Of a DNA stretch of 64,000 nucleotides, positions 27,756-35,634 are shown one piece after another. Both the position numbers and the translations under genes were made by a program. A model generated the notes under the pieces. The model had not been told where the DNA came from. It did not search any database and saw only the letters and a program-made list of their open reading frames with translations. Origin of the DNA: Actinocatenispora thailandica (GTDB lineage Bacteria > Actinomycetota > Actinomycetes > Mycobacteriales > Micromonosporaceae). Every line of letters starts with the position of its first letter. Position 1 is the stretch's first letter. Where the stretch lies: the NCBI RefSeq assembly GCF_016865425.1, contig NZ_AP023355.1, positions 5,454,198 to 5,518,197 of the forward strand, read 5' to 3'.

Positions 27756-28577
27756 GTGGACGTGACGATGCTGTGCGACGCGGTCGCGGTGTTCCCGGAA
27801 CCGCTCGACTCGGCGCTGCCCGGCTGGTCGGCCGGCGATGCGGACTGGACCGCGGCCCGCGCACCCGGCAACCACGCACCGGCCGGCTGGGTGCTGCACC
27901 TGCACAGCTTCCTGCTCACCGGCGAGGGGCACGCCGCGCTCGTCGACACCGGCGTCGGCCCGGCCGGCGCACCCGGCGCGGACTGGCTCGGTACCGCGGG
28001 GCGGCTGCCGGGGCTGCTGGCCGAGGCCGGCGTGGCCCCGGCCGAGATCGACGCCGTGGTGCTGACCCACGTGCATCTCGACCACGCCGGCTGGAACGTC
28101 GACGCCGGCGCGCCGCTGTTCCCCCGCGCCGAGTACCTGGTGCAGCGCAGCGAGCTGGACCACGTCGCCGGGACCGGCACGTACCGCCGGCTGCTCGCCC
28201 CGGTGTCCCGGGCCGGTCAGCTCCGGGCGGTCGACGGTGCGGCGACGATGCCCGGCGGCTACCGGCTGCTGCCGACACCCGGGCACACGCCCGGGCACCA
28301 GAGCGTGCTCACCGACGGCGCCGTGCTGGCCGGCGACGTGCTGGTGCATCCGGCCCAGGCGCACCGGCCGGACCTGCCCTACCGGTACGAGACCGACCCG
28401 GGCGCCGCGGCCGGCAGCCGGCGCCGGCTGCTGCGGTACGCGGCGCAGCACCGGGTCCCGCTCGCCCCCGCCCACCTGCGCGATCCGCTGCAGGTGGGTG
28501 CCGACCTGACCCCTGCCCCCTACCGGCCGGTGGCGTTGCCCGCCGCGTCCCGCTGCCCGCTGCGGCGGCTGCGCTGA
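27756..28577 (+). CDS. MBL-fold metallo-hydrolase
   Basis: 273 residues. The metal-binding motif THVHLDHAGW places ligands at His105, His107, Asp109 and His110. Further ligands are the His in TPGHTPGH and the Asp in VLAGDVLVHP. The strand ALVDTGVG precedes the first motif. This is the pattern of N-acyl homoserine lactonase-like and quorum-quenching MBL enzymes, although many members have other substrates. The GTG start follows GAGGAACCGCCC. It is in an operon with the upstream hydrolase and converges on the TetR gene four bases further. Confidence 0.87.
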   Translation: MDVTMLCDAVAVFPEPLDSALPGWSAGDADWTAARAPGNHAPAGWVLHLHSFLLTGEGHAALVDTGVGPAGAPGADWLGTAGRLPGLLAEAGVAPAEIDAVVLTHVHLDHAGWNVDAGAPLFPRAEYLVQRSELDHVAGTGTYRRLLAPVSRAGQLRAVDGAATMPGGYRLLPTPGHTPGHQSVLTDGAVLAGDVLVHPAQAHRPDLPYRYETDPGAAAGSRRRLLRYAAQHRVPLAPAHLRDPLQVGADLTPAPYRPVALPAASRCPLRRLR

Positions 28578-28581
28578 TCGA

Positions 28582-29127
28582 TCATCCCGACGGCACCTCG
28601 ACGCCGTGCCGGACCAGGTCGAGCAGCCGGCGGGCCGAGCCGGTGGTCCCGCCGGCCAGTGCGACCCCGCTGGCCAGTGCCAGCAGGTCGGCCGCGTCGG
28701 CGTCGGGGCGGAGCGTACCGGCCCGCAATGCCCGGTCCACCAGCCCGGCGGCGGTTCGGTGCATCGCCGCGTGCCACTGGTCGAACCGCTCGGTGCGGTG
28801 GTCGCCGCTGGTCGCCGCGTACGCCAGGTCGCGCTTGGTCGCGACGTGCGTGACGAACTCGCCGAGCCAGTCGAACAGCGCGTCCGCCGGGTCCGCGGTC
28901 GTCGGCGCGTCGCCGCGGGCGCACAGCTCGGCCACCTCGTCGGCGTACGCGGCGACGAGCAGGTCACCGCGGGTCGGGAAGTTGCGGTAGAGGGTGGCGT
29001 TGCCGACGCCGGCCCGGCGCGCCACCTCGTCCAGCGCCACGTCCGGCCCGACCTCGTCGAACAGCTCCCGGGCGGCGGCGAGCAGCCGTTCGGCGTTGCG
29101 GGTCGCGTCGATCCTGCGTCCGGCCAC
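28582..29127 (-). CDS. TetR-family transcriptional regulator
   Basis: 181 residues from the GTG at 29127. The N-terminal HTH reads AERLLAAARELFDEVGPDVALDEVARRAGVGNATLYRNFPTR in pieces typical of TetR; the helix-3 end NATLYRNFP is diagnostic. The ligand-binding part contains HVATKRDLAYAATSG. It diverges from a leader peptide and SnoaL-like gene, and a 12-base inverted repeat lies between them, so it probably represses that transcript and itself. A longer start at 29205 would run through the operator and is unlikely. Confidence 0.88.
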   Translation of the reverse strand: MAGRRIDATRNAERLLAAARELFDEVGPDVALDEVARRAGVGNATLYRNFPTRGDLLVAAYADEVAELCARGDAPTTADPADALFDWLGEFVTHVATKRDLAYAATSGDHRTERFDQWHAAMHRTAAGLVDRALRAGTLRPDADAADLLALASGVALAGGTTGSARRLLDLVRHGVEVPSG

Positions 29128-29146
29128 GGTCGCCTCCTGGACAAGT

Positions 29147-29183
29147 GGGGAACTCCCCAGTACGTTGAAGCGGGGAGTTCCCC
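29147..29183. promoter_or_regulatory. TetR operator candidate (12-base inverted repeat)
   Basis: GGGGAACTCCCC at 29147-29158 and its exact reverse complement GGGGAGTTCCCC at 29172-29183, separated by 13 bases. Each arm is itself nearly palindromic, so two repressor dimers could bind. It lies between the TetR gene and the divergent leader peptide. Confidence 0.65.
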
Positions 29184-29203
29184 GGATAGCTGGGAGTGTA
29201 GCC

Positions 29204-29272
29204 ATGCGAGCGAATCACGACGCTGGTGCGTCGTGCCCCGTCGGCCGTCCGACGCGGCAGGAACGCCGATGA
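29204..29272 (+). CDS. Leader peptide (22 aa) coupled to the SnoaL-like gene
   Basis: 22-codon ORF starting MRANHDAG and ending PTRQERR. Its TGA overlaps the ATG of the next gene (ATGA). Downstream of its first residue it aligns with the two tandem leader peptides at 40393-40550 (shared RAN, GA, C, VG, PT and ERR). The last codons also supply the ribosome site for the next gene. Repetition at two unlinked loci is the main evidence that it is real. Confidence 0.6.
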   Translation: MRANHDAGASCPVGRPTRQERR

Positions 29273-29670
29273 GCCTGACCACCGACGACCGGGTCGCCAT
29301 CACCGACCTGATCAACCTGCACGGGCTGTACGCGGACAGCGGGCAGCTCGACCGGTTCCACGAGCTGTTCACCACCGACGTGGCGTACGACGTCAGCGAC
29401 GTCGGCGGTGGGGTGCTGCACGGCGTGACGGCGGTCATCGAGGCCGGGTACGCCCTCGGCGACGGCAACCCGGTCGGCCACCACGTCACCAACACGGTGC
29501 TCACCGAGCTCGACGACGGCCGGGTCCACGCCTGGTCGAAGGCGATCGCCATGCACGCCGACCGCAGCTGCGGCAGCGCCACCTACGAGGACACCGTGGT
29601 GCGCACCGCGGCCGGCTGGCGGATCAGCCACCGTACGGTGCGCGCCCGGCGCGTCCCGCTTCGACGCTGA
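29269..29670 (+). CDS. SnoaL-like/NTF2-fold protein
   Basis: 133 residues. The cone-shaped NTF2 fold is suggested by the N-terminal helices (DRVAITDLINLHGLYADSG), the conserved FHELFTTDVAYDV and the beta-rich C-terminus (YEDTVVRTAAGWRISHRTV). Members of this fold are small isomerases, dehydratases or cyclases (SnoaL_4 type). No clear catalytic pair was assigned. Translation is coupled to the upstream 22-residue leader. A TetR operator candidate governs the promoter region. It ends four bases before the convergent P450 gene. Confidence 0.82.
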   Translation: MSLTTDDRVAITDLINLHGLYADSGQLDRFHELFTTDVAYDVSDVGGGVLHGVTAVIEAGYALGDGNPVGHHVTNTVLTELDDGRVHAWSKAIAMHADRSCGSATYEDTVVRTAAGWRISHRTVRARRVPLRR

Positions 29671-29673
29671 CCG

Positions 29674-31005
29674 TCAACCCGCGGCTCCGATCCGGACCGG
29701 CAGCGACTGCAGGCCGCGCAGCACGAGCCGGTCCCGGCGCACCGCCGGGCCGGCGGCGGCCAGCGCCGGGAACCGGCGTACCAGCCGGGTGAAGGCCACC
29801 GTCGCCTCCAGCCGGGCGAGGTTGTTGCCCAGGCAGATGTGCGCGCCCGCACCGAAACTGAGCGGCCGGACGTCGGTCCGGGTCGGGTCGAAGGAGTCCG
29901 GGTCCCGGTAGCGGGCCGGGTCCCGGTTGGCGGCGCCGACCAGGACGATCAGGTCGGCGCCCCGCGGTACCGGCCGGCCGGCCACGGTCCGCCCGTCGAC
30001 CAGCGCGGTCCGGGTCAGCACCTGCACCGGCGACTCGTACCGCAGCACCTCCTCGACGAACCCGGCGACCGCCGCGTCGCCGTCGCCGGCCGTGCTGGCG
30101 GCGTGCAGGGCGGCGAGCAGCTCGGGGCGCTCCAGCAGCAGCGAGAGGCCGCTGCCGAGCAGGCTGGTGGTGGTCTCGAAACCGGCCACCAGCAGCAGGA
30201 TCAGGTTGCCCAGCAGCTCGGCGTCGGAGAGCCGGCCGTCTTCTGCGTCCCGCACCGCGACGAGCGCGCTGATCAGGTCGTCCCGCGGTTCGGCGCGGCG
30301 GGCGGCGACCAGCCCGGTGAACCGCCCGGCCAGTTCGGTCGCCGCCGCGGCGGCCGCCTCCGTGGTCGGCCCGGTCAGCTCCAGCACCTCGGTCAGGTCC
30401 GCGGCGAGCGGCCGGAGCCGGGTGTGGTCGCGCTCCTCGACGCCGAGCAGCGCGCAGATCACCGTGACCGGCAGCGGGAAGGCGAACCGGTCCATGAAGT
30501 CGACCGGCCCACTCCCGGCGGCGAGCGCGTCGAGCAGCTCGTCGACCGCCCGTTCGACCCGCGGGGCGAGCGCGGCGACCCGGCGCGGGGTGAACACCTT
30601 CCCGATCAGCGACCGCATCCGCGGGTGGTCCGGCGGGTTGGCGCGCAGGATCGACCGGTTCAGCAGGTCGAGCGGCCCCTCGGCGTCCTGCCCGGTCGCC
30701 ATCGTGTACAGGCCGAATCCCGGGTCCCGCAGCAGCTGGTCGACGGCCTGGTACCCGGCGACCAGGTACAGCGAGTCGGCGAGCCGGGACACCGGCCCGA
30801 GCCGGTGCGCCTCGGCGTAGAGCGGGTACGGGTCGGCGCGGCCGGCGGGCGCGAGCAACCGTTCGACGAGCGTCCCGGCGTCGTCGTTCGGTGCACTCGC
30901 CGGGGCTTGCCGGCCGGTACCGGTCCCGCCGGGCGCCGTGGTGTCGCTCGCCGGGTCCGCCGGGGTCGGTGTGCTGGGCGGCGTCTTCGGTTCGGGGTGG
31001 GTCAC
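29674..31005 (-). CDS. Cytochrome P450
   Basis: 443 residues from the GTG at 31005, which has an AGG site nine bases upstream; a GTG at 31023 would add six residues. P450 landmarks are present: the I-helix LLLVAGFETTTSL, the K-helix ExxR in EEVLRYESP, and the heme loop FGAGAHICLG with the ligand Cys near residue 391. About 40 Pro/Thr/Ala-rich residues precede the fold. It is a soluble bacterial class needing ferredoxin; none is encoded nearby. It is divergent from a TetR gene that is a likely regulator. The substrate may be a xenobiotic or a secondary metabolite. Confidence 0.92.
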   Translation of the reverse strand: MTHPEPKTPPSTPTPADPASDTTAPGGTGTGRQAPASAPNDDAGTLVERLLAPAGRADPYPLYAEAHRLGPVSRLADSLYLVAGYQAVDQLLRDPGFGLYTMATGQDAEGPLDLLNRSILRANPPDHPRMRSLIGKVFTPRRVAALAPRVERAVDELLDALAAGSGPVDFMDRFAFPLPVTVICALLGVEERDHTRLRPLAADLTEVLELTGPTTEAAAAAATELAGRFTGLVAARRAEPRDDLISALVAVRDAEDGRLSDAELLGNLILLLVAGFETTTSLLGSGLSLLLERPELLAALHAASTAGDGDAAVAGFVEEVLRYESPVQVLTRTALVDGRTVAGRPVPRGADLIVLVGAANRDPARYRDPDSFDPTRTDVRPLSFGAGAHICLGNNLARLEATVAFTRLVRRFPALAAAGPAVRRDRLVLRGLQSLPVRIGAAG

Positions 31006-31075
31006 GGCTTCGCACCTCGTCACGGATCGGTGTTCGGCGGCGGCACGCCGCTCGCGTCCGTCCCCAGTTTTTCAA

Positions 31076-31086
31076 TACACAGTGTC
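31076..31086. promoter_or_regulatory. Small palindrome between P450 and TetR genes
   Basis: ACAC and GTGT arms around one base (31077-31085) in the 129-base AT-richer divergent spacer. It is a plausible operator for the adjacent TetR protein, but the short arms make this weak. Confidence 0.4.
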
Positions 31087-31134
31087 TACGTCAAGTCATC
31101 TGTCTCGGACCACGCCGTCCTGTACGCTACCGGC

Positions 31135-31764
31135 ATGCCCAGGATCTGGAGCCGGACGATCGAGGCCCATCGCGACGCGGTCCGCGACGCCACGATCGAG
31201 GCCACCGCGGCGCTCGTCGCCGAGCGCGGACCGAGCGGTGTCACGATGTCCCAGATCGCCAAGGACACCGGCATCGGCCGCGCCACGCTGTACAAGTACT
31301 TCCCGGACGTCGAGTCGATCCTGGTCGCCTGGCACGACCGGCAGGTCGACGCGCAGCTGGCCGAGCTGGTCCGGGTCCGGGACCGCACCGACGGCGCCCG
31401 CGAGCGGCTCGACGCGGTCCTGACCGCTTACGCCAGGGCGATCCGGACGGCACACCCGCCCGCCGAACCGGCCGCCGCCCCGCTGCACCGCGGGGCGCAC
31501 GTCGCCGCCGCGCACCGGCGCCTGCACGAGTTCGTCCGCGAGCTGATCGCCGACGCCGCCGCGGCCGGTGACCTGCCCGGCGGTGCCCACCCCGACGAGC
31601 TCGCCGGCTTCTGCCTGCACGCCCTGGAAGCCGTCCGCGGCCGGAACCCGGCGGCGGTACGCCGGCTGGTCCGCGCCACGCTCGCCGGCCTCGACGCGCC
31701 GAACCCGCGCGGTGCCCGCCGGCAGCGGGCGGAGCCCGGCGCGTCGGTAGGGGATGGCCGATGA
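31135..31764 (+). CDS. TetR-family transcriptional regulator
   Basis: 209 residues. The HTH is typical: RDATIEATAALVAERGPSGV then MSQIAKDTGIGRATLYKYFPD. The C-terminal part is Ala/Arg-rich with HRRLHEFVRELIADAAAAGD. It is divergent from the cytochrome P450 gene and the likely repressor of it, with a small palindrome in the shared promoter region. The ATG at 31135 immediately precedes the homologous region. The inducer is unknown. Confidence 0.88.
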   Translation: MPRIWSRTIEAHRDAVRDATIEATAALVAERGPSGVTMSQIAKDTGIGRATLYKYFPDVESILVAWHDRQVDAQLAELVRVRDRTDGARERLDAVLTAYARAIRTAHPPAEPAAAPLHRGAHVAAAHRRLHEFVRELIADAAAAGDLPGGAHPDELAGFCLHALEAVRGRNPAAVRRLVRATLAGLDAPNPRGARRQRAEPGASVGDGR

Positions 31765-31977
31765 CGGCCGGATGAACCCGGCGGGCCCGCTCGTCGCCGG
31801 TGCGTACCCGGCGGGACGGGCCCGGGTGCACGGCAGCGGCCGGCTTCGACGCCACCGGCGAGCGCGGGTCGCGGATCACCCGCCGTGCGATGCGGGCCGG
31901 CCACGGCGATGAGTGCCGGCCCGGCGCGTCGTCTACCCCGCCGTACGGACACCGACGAGAGAACACGAGGGCCCGGG

Positions 31978-32559
31978 ATGCGCAAGCTCAAGATCATCGA
32001 ACACGTCTCGCTGGACGGGGTGGTCCAGCACTCCGCCGACGGCGACGACTTCCCGTACCCCGACTGGAACCTGCCGTACCGGACACCCGAGGGCCGGGAC
32101 GCGGTACTCGCCCTGCACGGCGAGCGCTTCGACCTGGTGCTCGGACGGCACACCTACGACCTCTGGGCCCGGTTCTGGCCCACCGCGCCGGCCAACCCGA
32201 TGGCGGACCGGATCAACGCCGCCACGAAGTACGTCGCGACGCACCGCCCGGAGAGCCTGCGGTGGGGACCGGTCGAGCCGCTGGGGCCGGACGTGGCCGA
32301 GGGCGTGCGCCGGGTCAAGGCGACCGACGGCCCGGACCTGGTGCTCTGCGGCAGTTCCACGCTCGCCTCGACCCTGCTCGGCGACGGGCTGGCGGACGAG
32401 GTGCTGCTGATCGTCTACCCGATCGTGTTGGGGACGGGGAAACGCCTCGTCGCGGAGGGCACACCGGCCCGGTCGCTGGAGCTGGCCGACACCAGCACGA
32501 CGCCCTCCGGTGTCGTACTGAGCCGGTACCGGGTCACCGGGCCGCTGCCGGTCGGATAG
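31978..32559 (+). CDS. Dihydrofolate reductase-like (RibD C-terminal) protein
   Basis: 193 residues. The family pattern is visible: KIIEHVSLDGVVQ at the N-terminus, DLVLGRHTYDLWARFWPT in the first nucleotide-binding half, PDLVLCGSSTLASTLL (the NADPH-binding GSxxL loop) and DEVLLIVYPIVLGTGKRL. Members are NADPH-dependent reductases related to the RibD reductase domain; most in this subgroup are uncharacterised. The start is set by the conserved MRKLKI and a GAGGGCCCGGG stretch. It is monocistronic. The upstream 213-base spacer shows no clear motif. Confidence 0.88.
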   Translation: MRKLKIIEHVSLDGVVQHSADGDDFPYPDWNLPYRTPEGRDAVLALHGERFDLVLGRHTYDLWARFWPTAPANPMADRINAATKYVATHRPESLRWGPVEPLGPDVAEGVRRVKATDGPDLVLCGSSTLASTLLGDGLADEVLLIVYPIVLGTGKRLVAEGTPARSLELADTSTTPSGVVLSRYRVTGPLPVG

Positions 32560-32691
32560 CCGGCCGGCGCGCCCGGCAGTTCCGGAGGCGCCGGCGGGAC
32601 CTTCGGCTCGGCGTTGCCTTCCGTTCGGCCGGTGCGCCCGGCCGCACCGGATGGTGCGCTGGGCACGACGGTCGACGAAAGCAGGCGTGAG

Positions 32692-34257
32692 ATGGCCAGG
32701 GTGCGATTCCGGACAGCGGCCCTCGGCGCGCTGGCACTGGCGATCACCGCCCTCGTCGCGCCGCCCCGGCCCGCCGCCGCGGCGGCGGTGGCCGCCCCCG
32801 GCACGTACGCCGGGAAGGGCTTCGACACCTGCGCCGCACCGTCGAGCGCGGCGATGCACGCCTGGCTGGCCTCGCCGTACCGGTCGGTCGGCATCTACTT
32901 CGGCGGGCCGAACCGCGGGTGCGCGCAACCCAACCTGACCGCCGACTGGGTCGCCACCCAGCAGGCGGCGGGCTGGCACCTGCTGCCGCTGTACATGGGG
33001 TTGCAGGCGCCCTGCACCACGTCGAACAAGAAGTACCGGATCGACCCCGCCACGGCGGCCACCCAGGGCCGTTCCTCCGCCGACGACGCGGTGACGGCGG
33101 CCCAGGCCATCGGGCTGCCGGCCTCCAGCGCGCTGATCCTGGACATGGAGGCGTACCGCACCGGCGACACCAGCTGCCGCAACGCCGTCCTGTCGTACGT
33201 GAGCTCGTTCAACGCCCGGCTGCACACGCGGGGATACTTCGCCGGGTTCTACGGCAGCCTCGGCTCCGGCGTCACCGACCAGGTGTCGGTGTACAACTCG
33301 ACCAGCCGGGTGCGCGCCGACTACCTCGACTTCGCCCGCTACGACGGGGTCGCGACGCTGTCCAACTCGTCGATCCCCGCCTCGTACTGGTCGCCGCACC
33401 GGCGAATCAAGCAGTACCAGGGCGGGCACGCGGAGACCTACGGCGGCGTCACGATGACCATCGACAACGACCTGGTGGACCTCGCTCCGCTGCCGGCCGC
33501 CGGGTTCGGCGACGCCACCGGCAACGGCTGGTCGGACCTGATGGCCCGGGACAACACCACCGGCACGCTGTGGCTGTACCCCGGCAACGGCACCAACTTC
33601 GGCGGCCGGTCGTCGCTCGGCACCGGGTTCAACGCGATGGACACGATCACCCGGTACGGCGACGTGAACGGCGACGGCCGTCCCGACGTGATCACCCGGC
33701 AGACCTCCACCGGGACCCTCTGGCTGTACCCGGGCACCGGCTCCGGGCTGGGCAGCCGGGTCACGCTGGCCACCGGCTTCGGCGGGATGCGCGAGATCAC
33801 CGCGACCGGCGACCTCAACGGCGACGGCCACCCCGACCTGCTCGCCGTCCAGTCCTCCAACGGCTACCTGTACTTCTATCCGGGCCGCGGGGCCGCCGGG
33901 TTCGGCCCGCGCGTCAGCCTCGGCCCCGGCTGGAACGCGATGGGCGACCTGGCGGCGATCGGCGACCTGAACCACGACGGGCGGCCGGACCTGATCGCCC
34001 GCCTGAACAGCTCCGGCGACCTGTACTTCTACCCGGGCACCGGGATCGGCTTCGGGCCGAGGGTGCGGATCGGCACCGGCTGGAACGGGATGCGCAACCT
34101 GGCCGGGGTGGGCGACTTCAACCGGGACGGCTACCCGGACCTGTTCGCGGTCGAGAAGTCGACGAACCGCCTCTACCTCTACCCCGGCCGCAACGGCAGC
34201 TTCGGCACCCGGATCCAGCTCGGCACCGGCTGGAACACGCTGCGACCGCTGCTCTGA
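32692..34257 (+). CDS. Secreted DUF1906 glycoside hydrolase-like protein with FG-GAP/VCBS repeats
   Basis: 521 residues. A signal peptide with hydrophobic core LGALALAITALVA probably ends at AAAA near residue 32. Residues of about 40-270 form a DUF1906 (Rv2525c-like TIM-barrel) domain: GKGFDTCAAPS, VGIYFGGPNRGC, WHLLPLYMGLQ and ALILDMEAYR, with candidate acids Asp and Glu in the last two. The C-terminal half has five FG-GAP/VCBS-type propeller units (GDVNGDGRPDVI, GDLNGDGHPDLL and similar Ca-binding loops). Predicted to be a cell-wall-associated hydrolase presented on a beta-propeller. Confidence 0.87.
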   Translation: MARVRFRTAALGALALAITALVAPPRPAAAAAVAAPGTYAGKGFDTCAAPSSAAMHAWLASPYRSVGIYFGGPNRGCAQPNLTADWVATQQAAGWHLLPLYMGLQAPCTTSNKKYRIDPATAATQGRSSADDAVTAAQAIGLPASSALILDMEAYRTGDTSCRNAVLSYVSSFNARLHTRGYFAGFYGSLGSGVTDQVSVYNSTSRVRADYLDFARYDGVATLSNSSIPASYWSPHRRIKQYQGGHAETYGGVTMTIDNDLVDLAPLPAAGFGDATGNGWSDLMARDNTTGTLWLYPGNGTNFGGRSSLGTGFNAMDTITRYGDVNGDGRPDVITRQTSTGTLWLYPGTGSGLGSRVTLATGFGGMREITATGDLNGDGHPDLLAVQSSNGYLYFYPGRGAAGFGPRVSLGPGWNAMGDLAAIGDLNHDGRPDLIARLNSSGDLYFYPGTGIGFGPRVRIGTGWNGMRNLAGVGDFNRDGYPDLFAVEKSTNRLYLYPGRNGSFGTRIQLGTGWNTLRPLL

Positions 34258-34289
34258 CCGGCGCGCCGGCCGGTGAATCCGCCACCGGG

Positions 34290-34434
34290 CTCGGACGGAC
34301 GCCGCCGGCCGGACCGGGCTCGGACGGACGCCGCCGGCCGGACCGGGCTCGGACGGACGCCGCCGGCCGGACCGGGCTCGGACGGACGCCGCCGGCCGGA
34401 CCGGGCTCGGACGGACGCCGCCGGCCGGACCGGG
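34290..34434. repeat. 29-bp minisatellite, five copies
   Basis: Five nearly identical 29-base units beginning CTCGGACGGACGCCG at 34290, 34319, 34348, 34377 and 34406. They fill the gap between the convergent DUF1906 and manA genes and reach the manA stop codon. Each unit contains GCCGGCCGG-type palindromic stretches, so units can pair into hairpins. There are no spacers, hence not CRISPR. Confidence 0.9.
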
Positions 34435-34435
34435 C

Positions 34436-35602
34436 TCAGGCGGTCGTCGCCTGGAACACCTCGCCGTACCCGGAGAGCTGCACGGTGCGGCGGTCGGCCG
34501 CGACGAACGCCGCCTCGCCCGGCCCCAGCGACAGCTCGGCCGCACCGTCGTCGGCGAGCACCCGGCCGGACACGCAGAACAGCACCCGCGGCCCGTCCGC
34601 GGCCAGCTCCACCCGGCGGTGCGGGCCGCCCACCCGGGCCACCGACAGCGCGAACTCCGCGACGCCCGGCAGCAGTTGCGGGTAGCTGTCCAGCCCGCCG
34701 GCGACCGGGACCGGGTCGGCGATCGGCGGCGGCGCCGGCTCGTACCGCAGCAACCGGAGCAGTTCCGGCACGTCGACGTGCTTGGGGGTCAGGCCGCCCC
34801 GCAACACGTTGTCGCTGGCGGCCATCAGCTCCACGCCGACACCGGCCAGGTAGGCGTGCAGGCAGCCGGCCGGCGCGTACAGCGCCTGCCCCGGCCGCAG
34901 CCGCACCTGGTTGAGCAGCACCGCGACCAGCACCCCGGGGTCACCCGGATGCCGGCGCGCCAGCTCCACCATCAGCCGGTACCCGGGCGCCGCACCGGTC
35001 CGGCCGGACGCGGCGCGCACCGCCTCCTCGACGGTACGCACCGGCACCGCGAGCAGCGCGGCGACCGCGGCCCGGAGCCCGTCGGCGGCCTCGTCCGAGC
35101 GCAGCGCCGACACCACCGGCTCCAGCGCCGGTACGGCCAGCCCCGCGAGCAGTTCCGCCGACCGCTGCGGCGGCGCGAACCCGCACAGCGCGTCGAAGTC
35201 GGTCAGCGCGACGATCATCTCGGGCTTGTGGTACGGATCCTTGTAGTTGCGCTCCGGCGCGGTCAACGGCACCCCGGCGGCGCTCTCCGCGTCGAAGCCG
35301 GCGCGTGCCTGGTCGGAGTTCGGGTGCACCTGCAGCGACAGCGGCTGGTCCGCGGCGAGCAGCTTGAGCAGGAACGGCAGCCGCTCGAACCGGCGCGCCG
35401 GGCCGAGCGTGCCGACCGGGTCGTCGGCGATCACGTCCACCAGCGACCGACCATCGTCCACTGTGGATGGTGCTGCCGGGTGCGCGCCGAGCCACAGCTC
35501 CGCCTCCGGCGTCCCGGACGGCACCGGCCGCCCCTGGATCGCGGCGATCGCAGCACGCGACCCCCACGCGTACGGCTGGATCCGGCCGGTCAGTGCGCGC
35601 AT
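34436..35602 (-). CDS. manA: Mannose-6-phosphate isomerase, class I
   Basis: 388 residues, normal for type I PMI. Zinc-site motifs are visible: LSLQVHPNSDQA, YKDPYHKPEMIVAL and, in the C-terminal cupin, LYAPAGCLHAYLAGVGVELMAASDNVLRGGLTPKHVD. It interconverts mannose-6-phosphate and fructose-6-phosphate, the entry step to GDP-mannose. manB (38200-39561) and manC (49827-50936) in the same window supply the next two steps. The ATG at 35602 begins right at the conserved MRALTGRIQPYAWGS. It is followed by the minisatellite. A TCCACAGTGGA-type palindrome lies within the gene at 35457-35467. Confidence 0.93.
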   Translation of the reverse strand: MRALTGRIQPYAWGSRAAIAAIQGRPVPSGTPEAELWLGAHPAAPSTVDDGRSLVDVIADDPVGTLGPARRFERLPFLLKLLAADQPLSLQVHPNSDQARAGFDAESAAGVPLTAPERNYKDPYHKPEMIVALTDFDALCGFAPPQRSAELLAGLAVPALEPVVSALRSDEAADGLRAAVAALLAVPVRTVEEAVRAASGRTGAAPGYRLMVELARRHPGDPGVLVAVLLNQVRLRPGQALYAPAGCLHAYLAGVGVELMAASDNVLRGGLTPKHVDVPELLRLLRYEPAPPPIADPVPVAGGLDSYPQLLPGVAEFALSVARVGGPHRRVELAADGPRVLFCVSGRVLADDGAAELSLGPGEAAFVAADRRTVQLSGYGEVFQATTA

Positions 35603-35634
35603 GTTCGGCTCCCTCGACCCGACGCCACCCGGCG

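Noticed and set aside
34290-34434. Regular 29-base repeats as CRISPR
   Set aside because: Units are directly adjacent with no unique spacers, and no cas genes are present.
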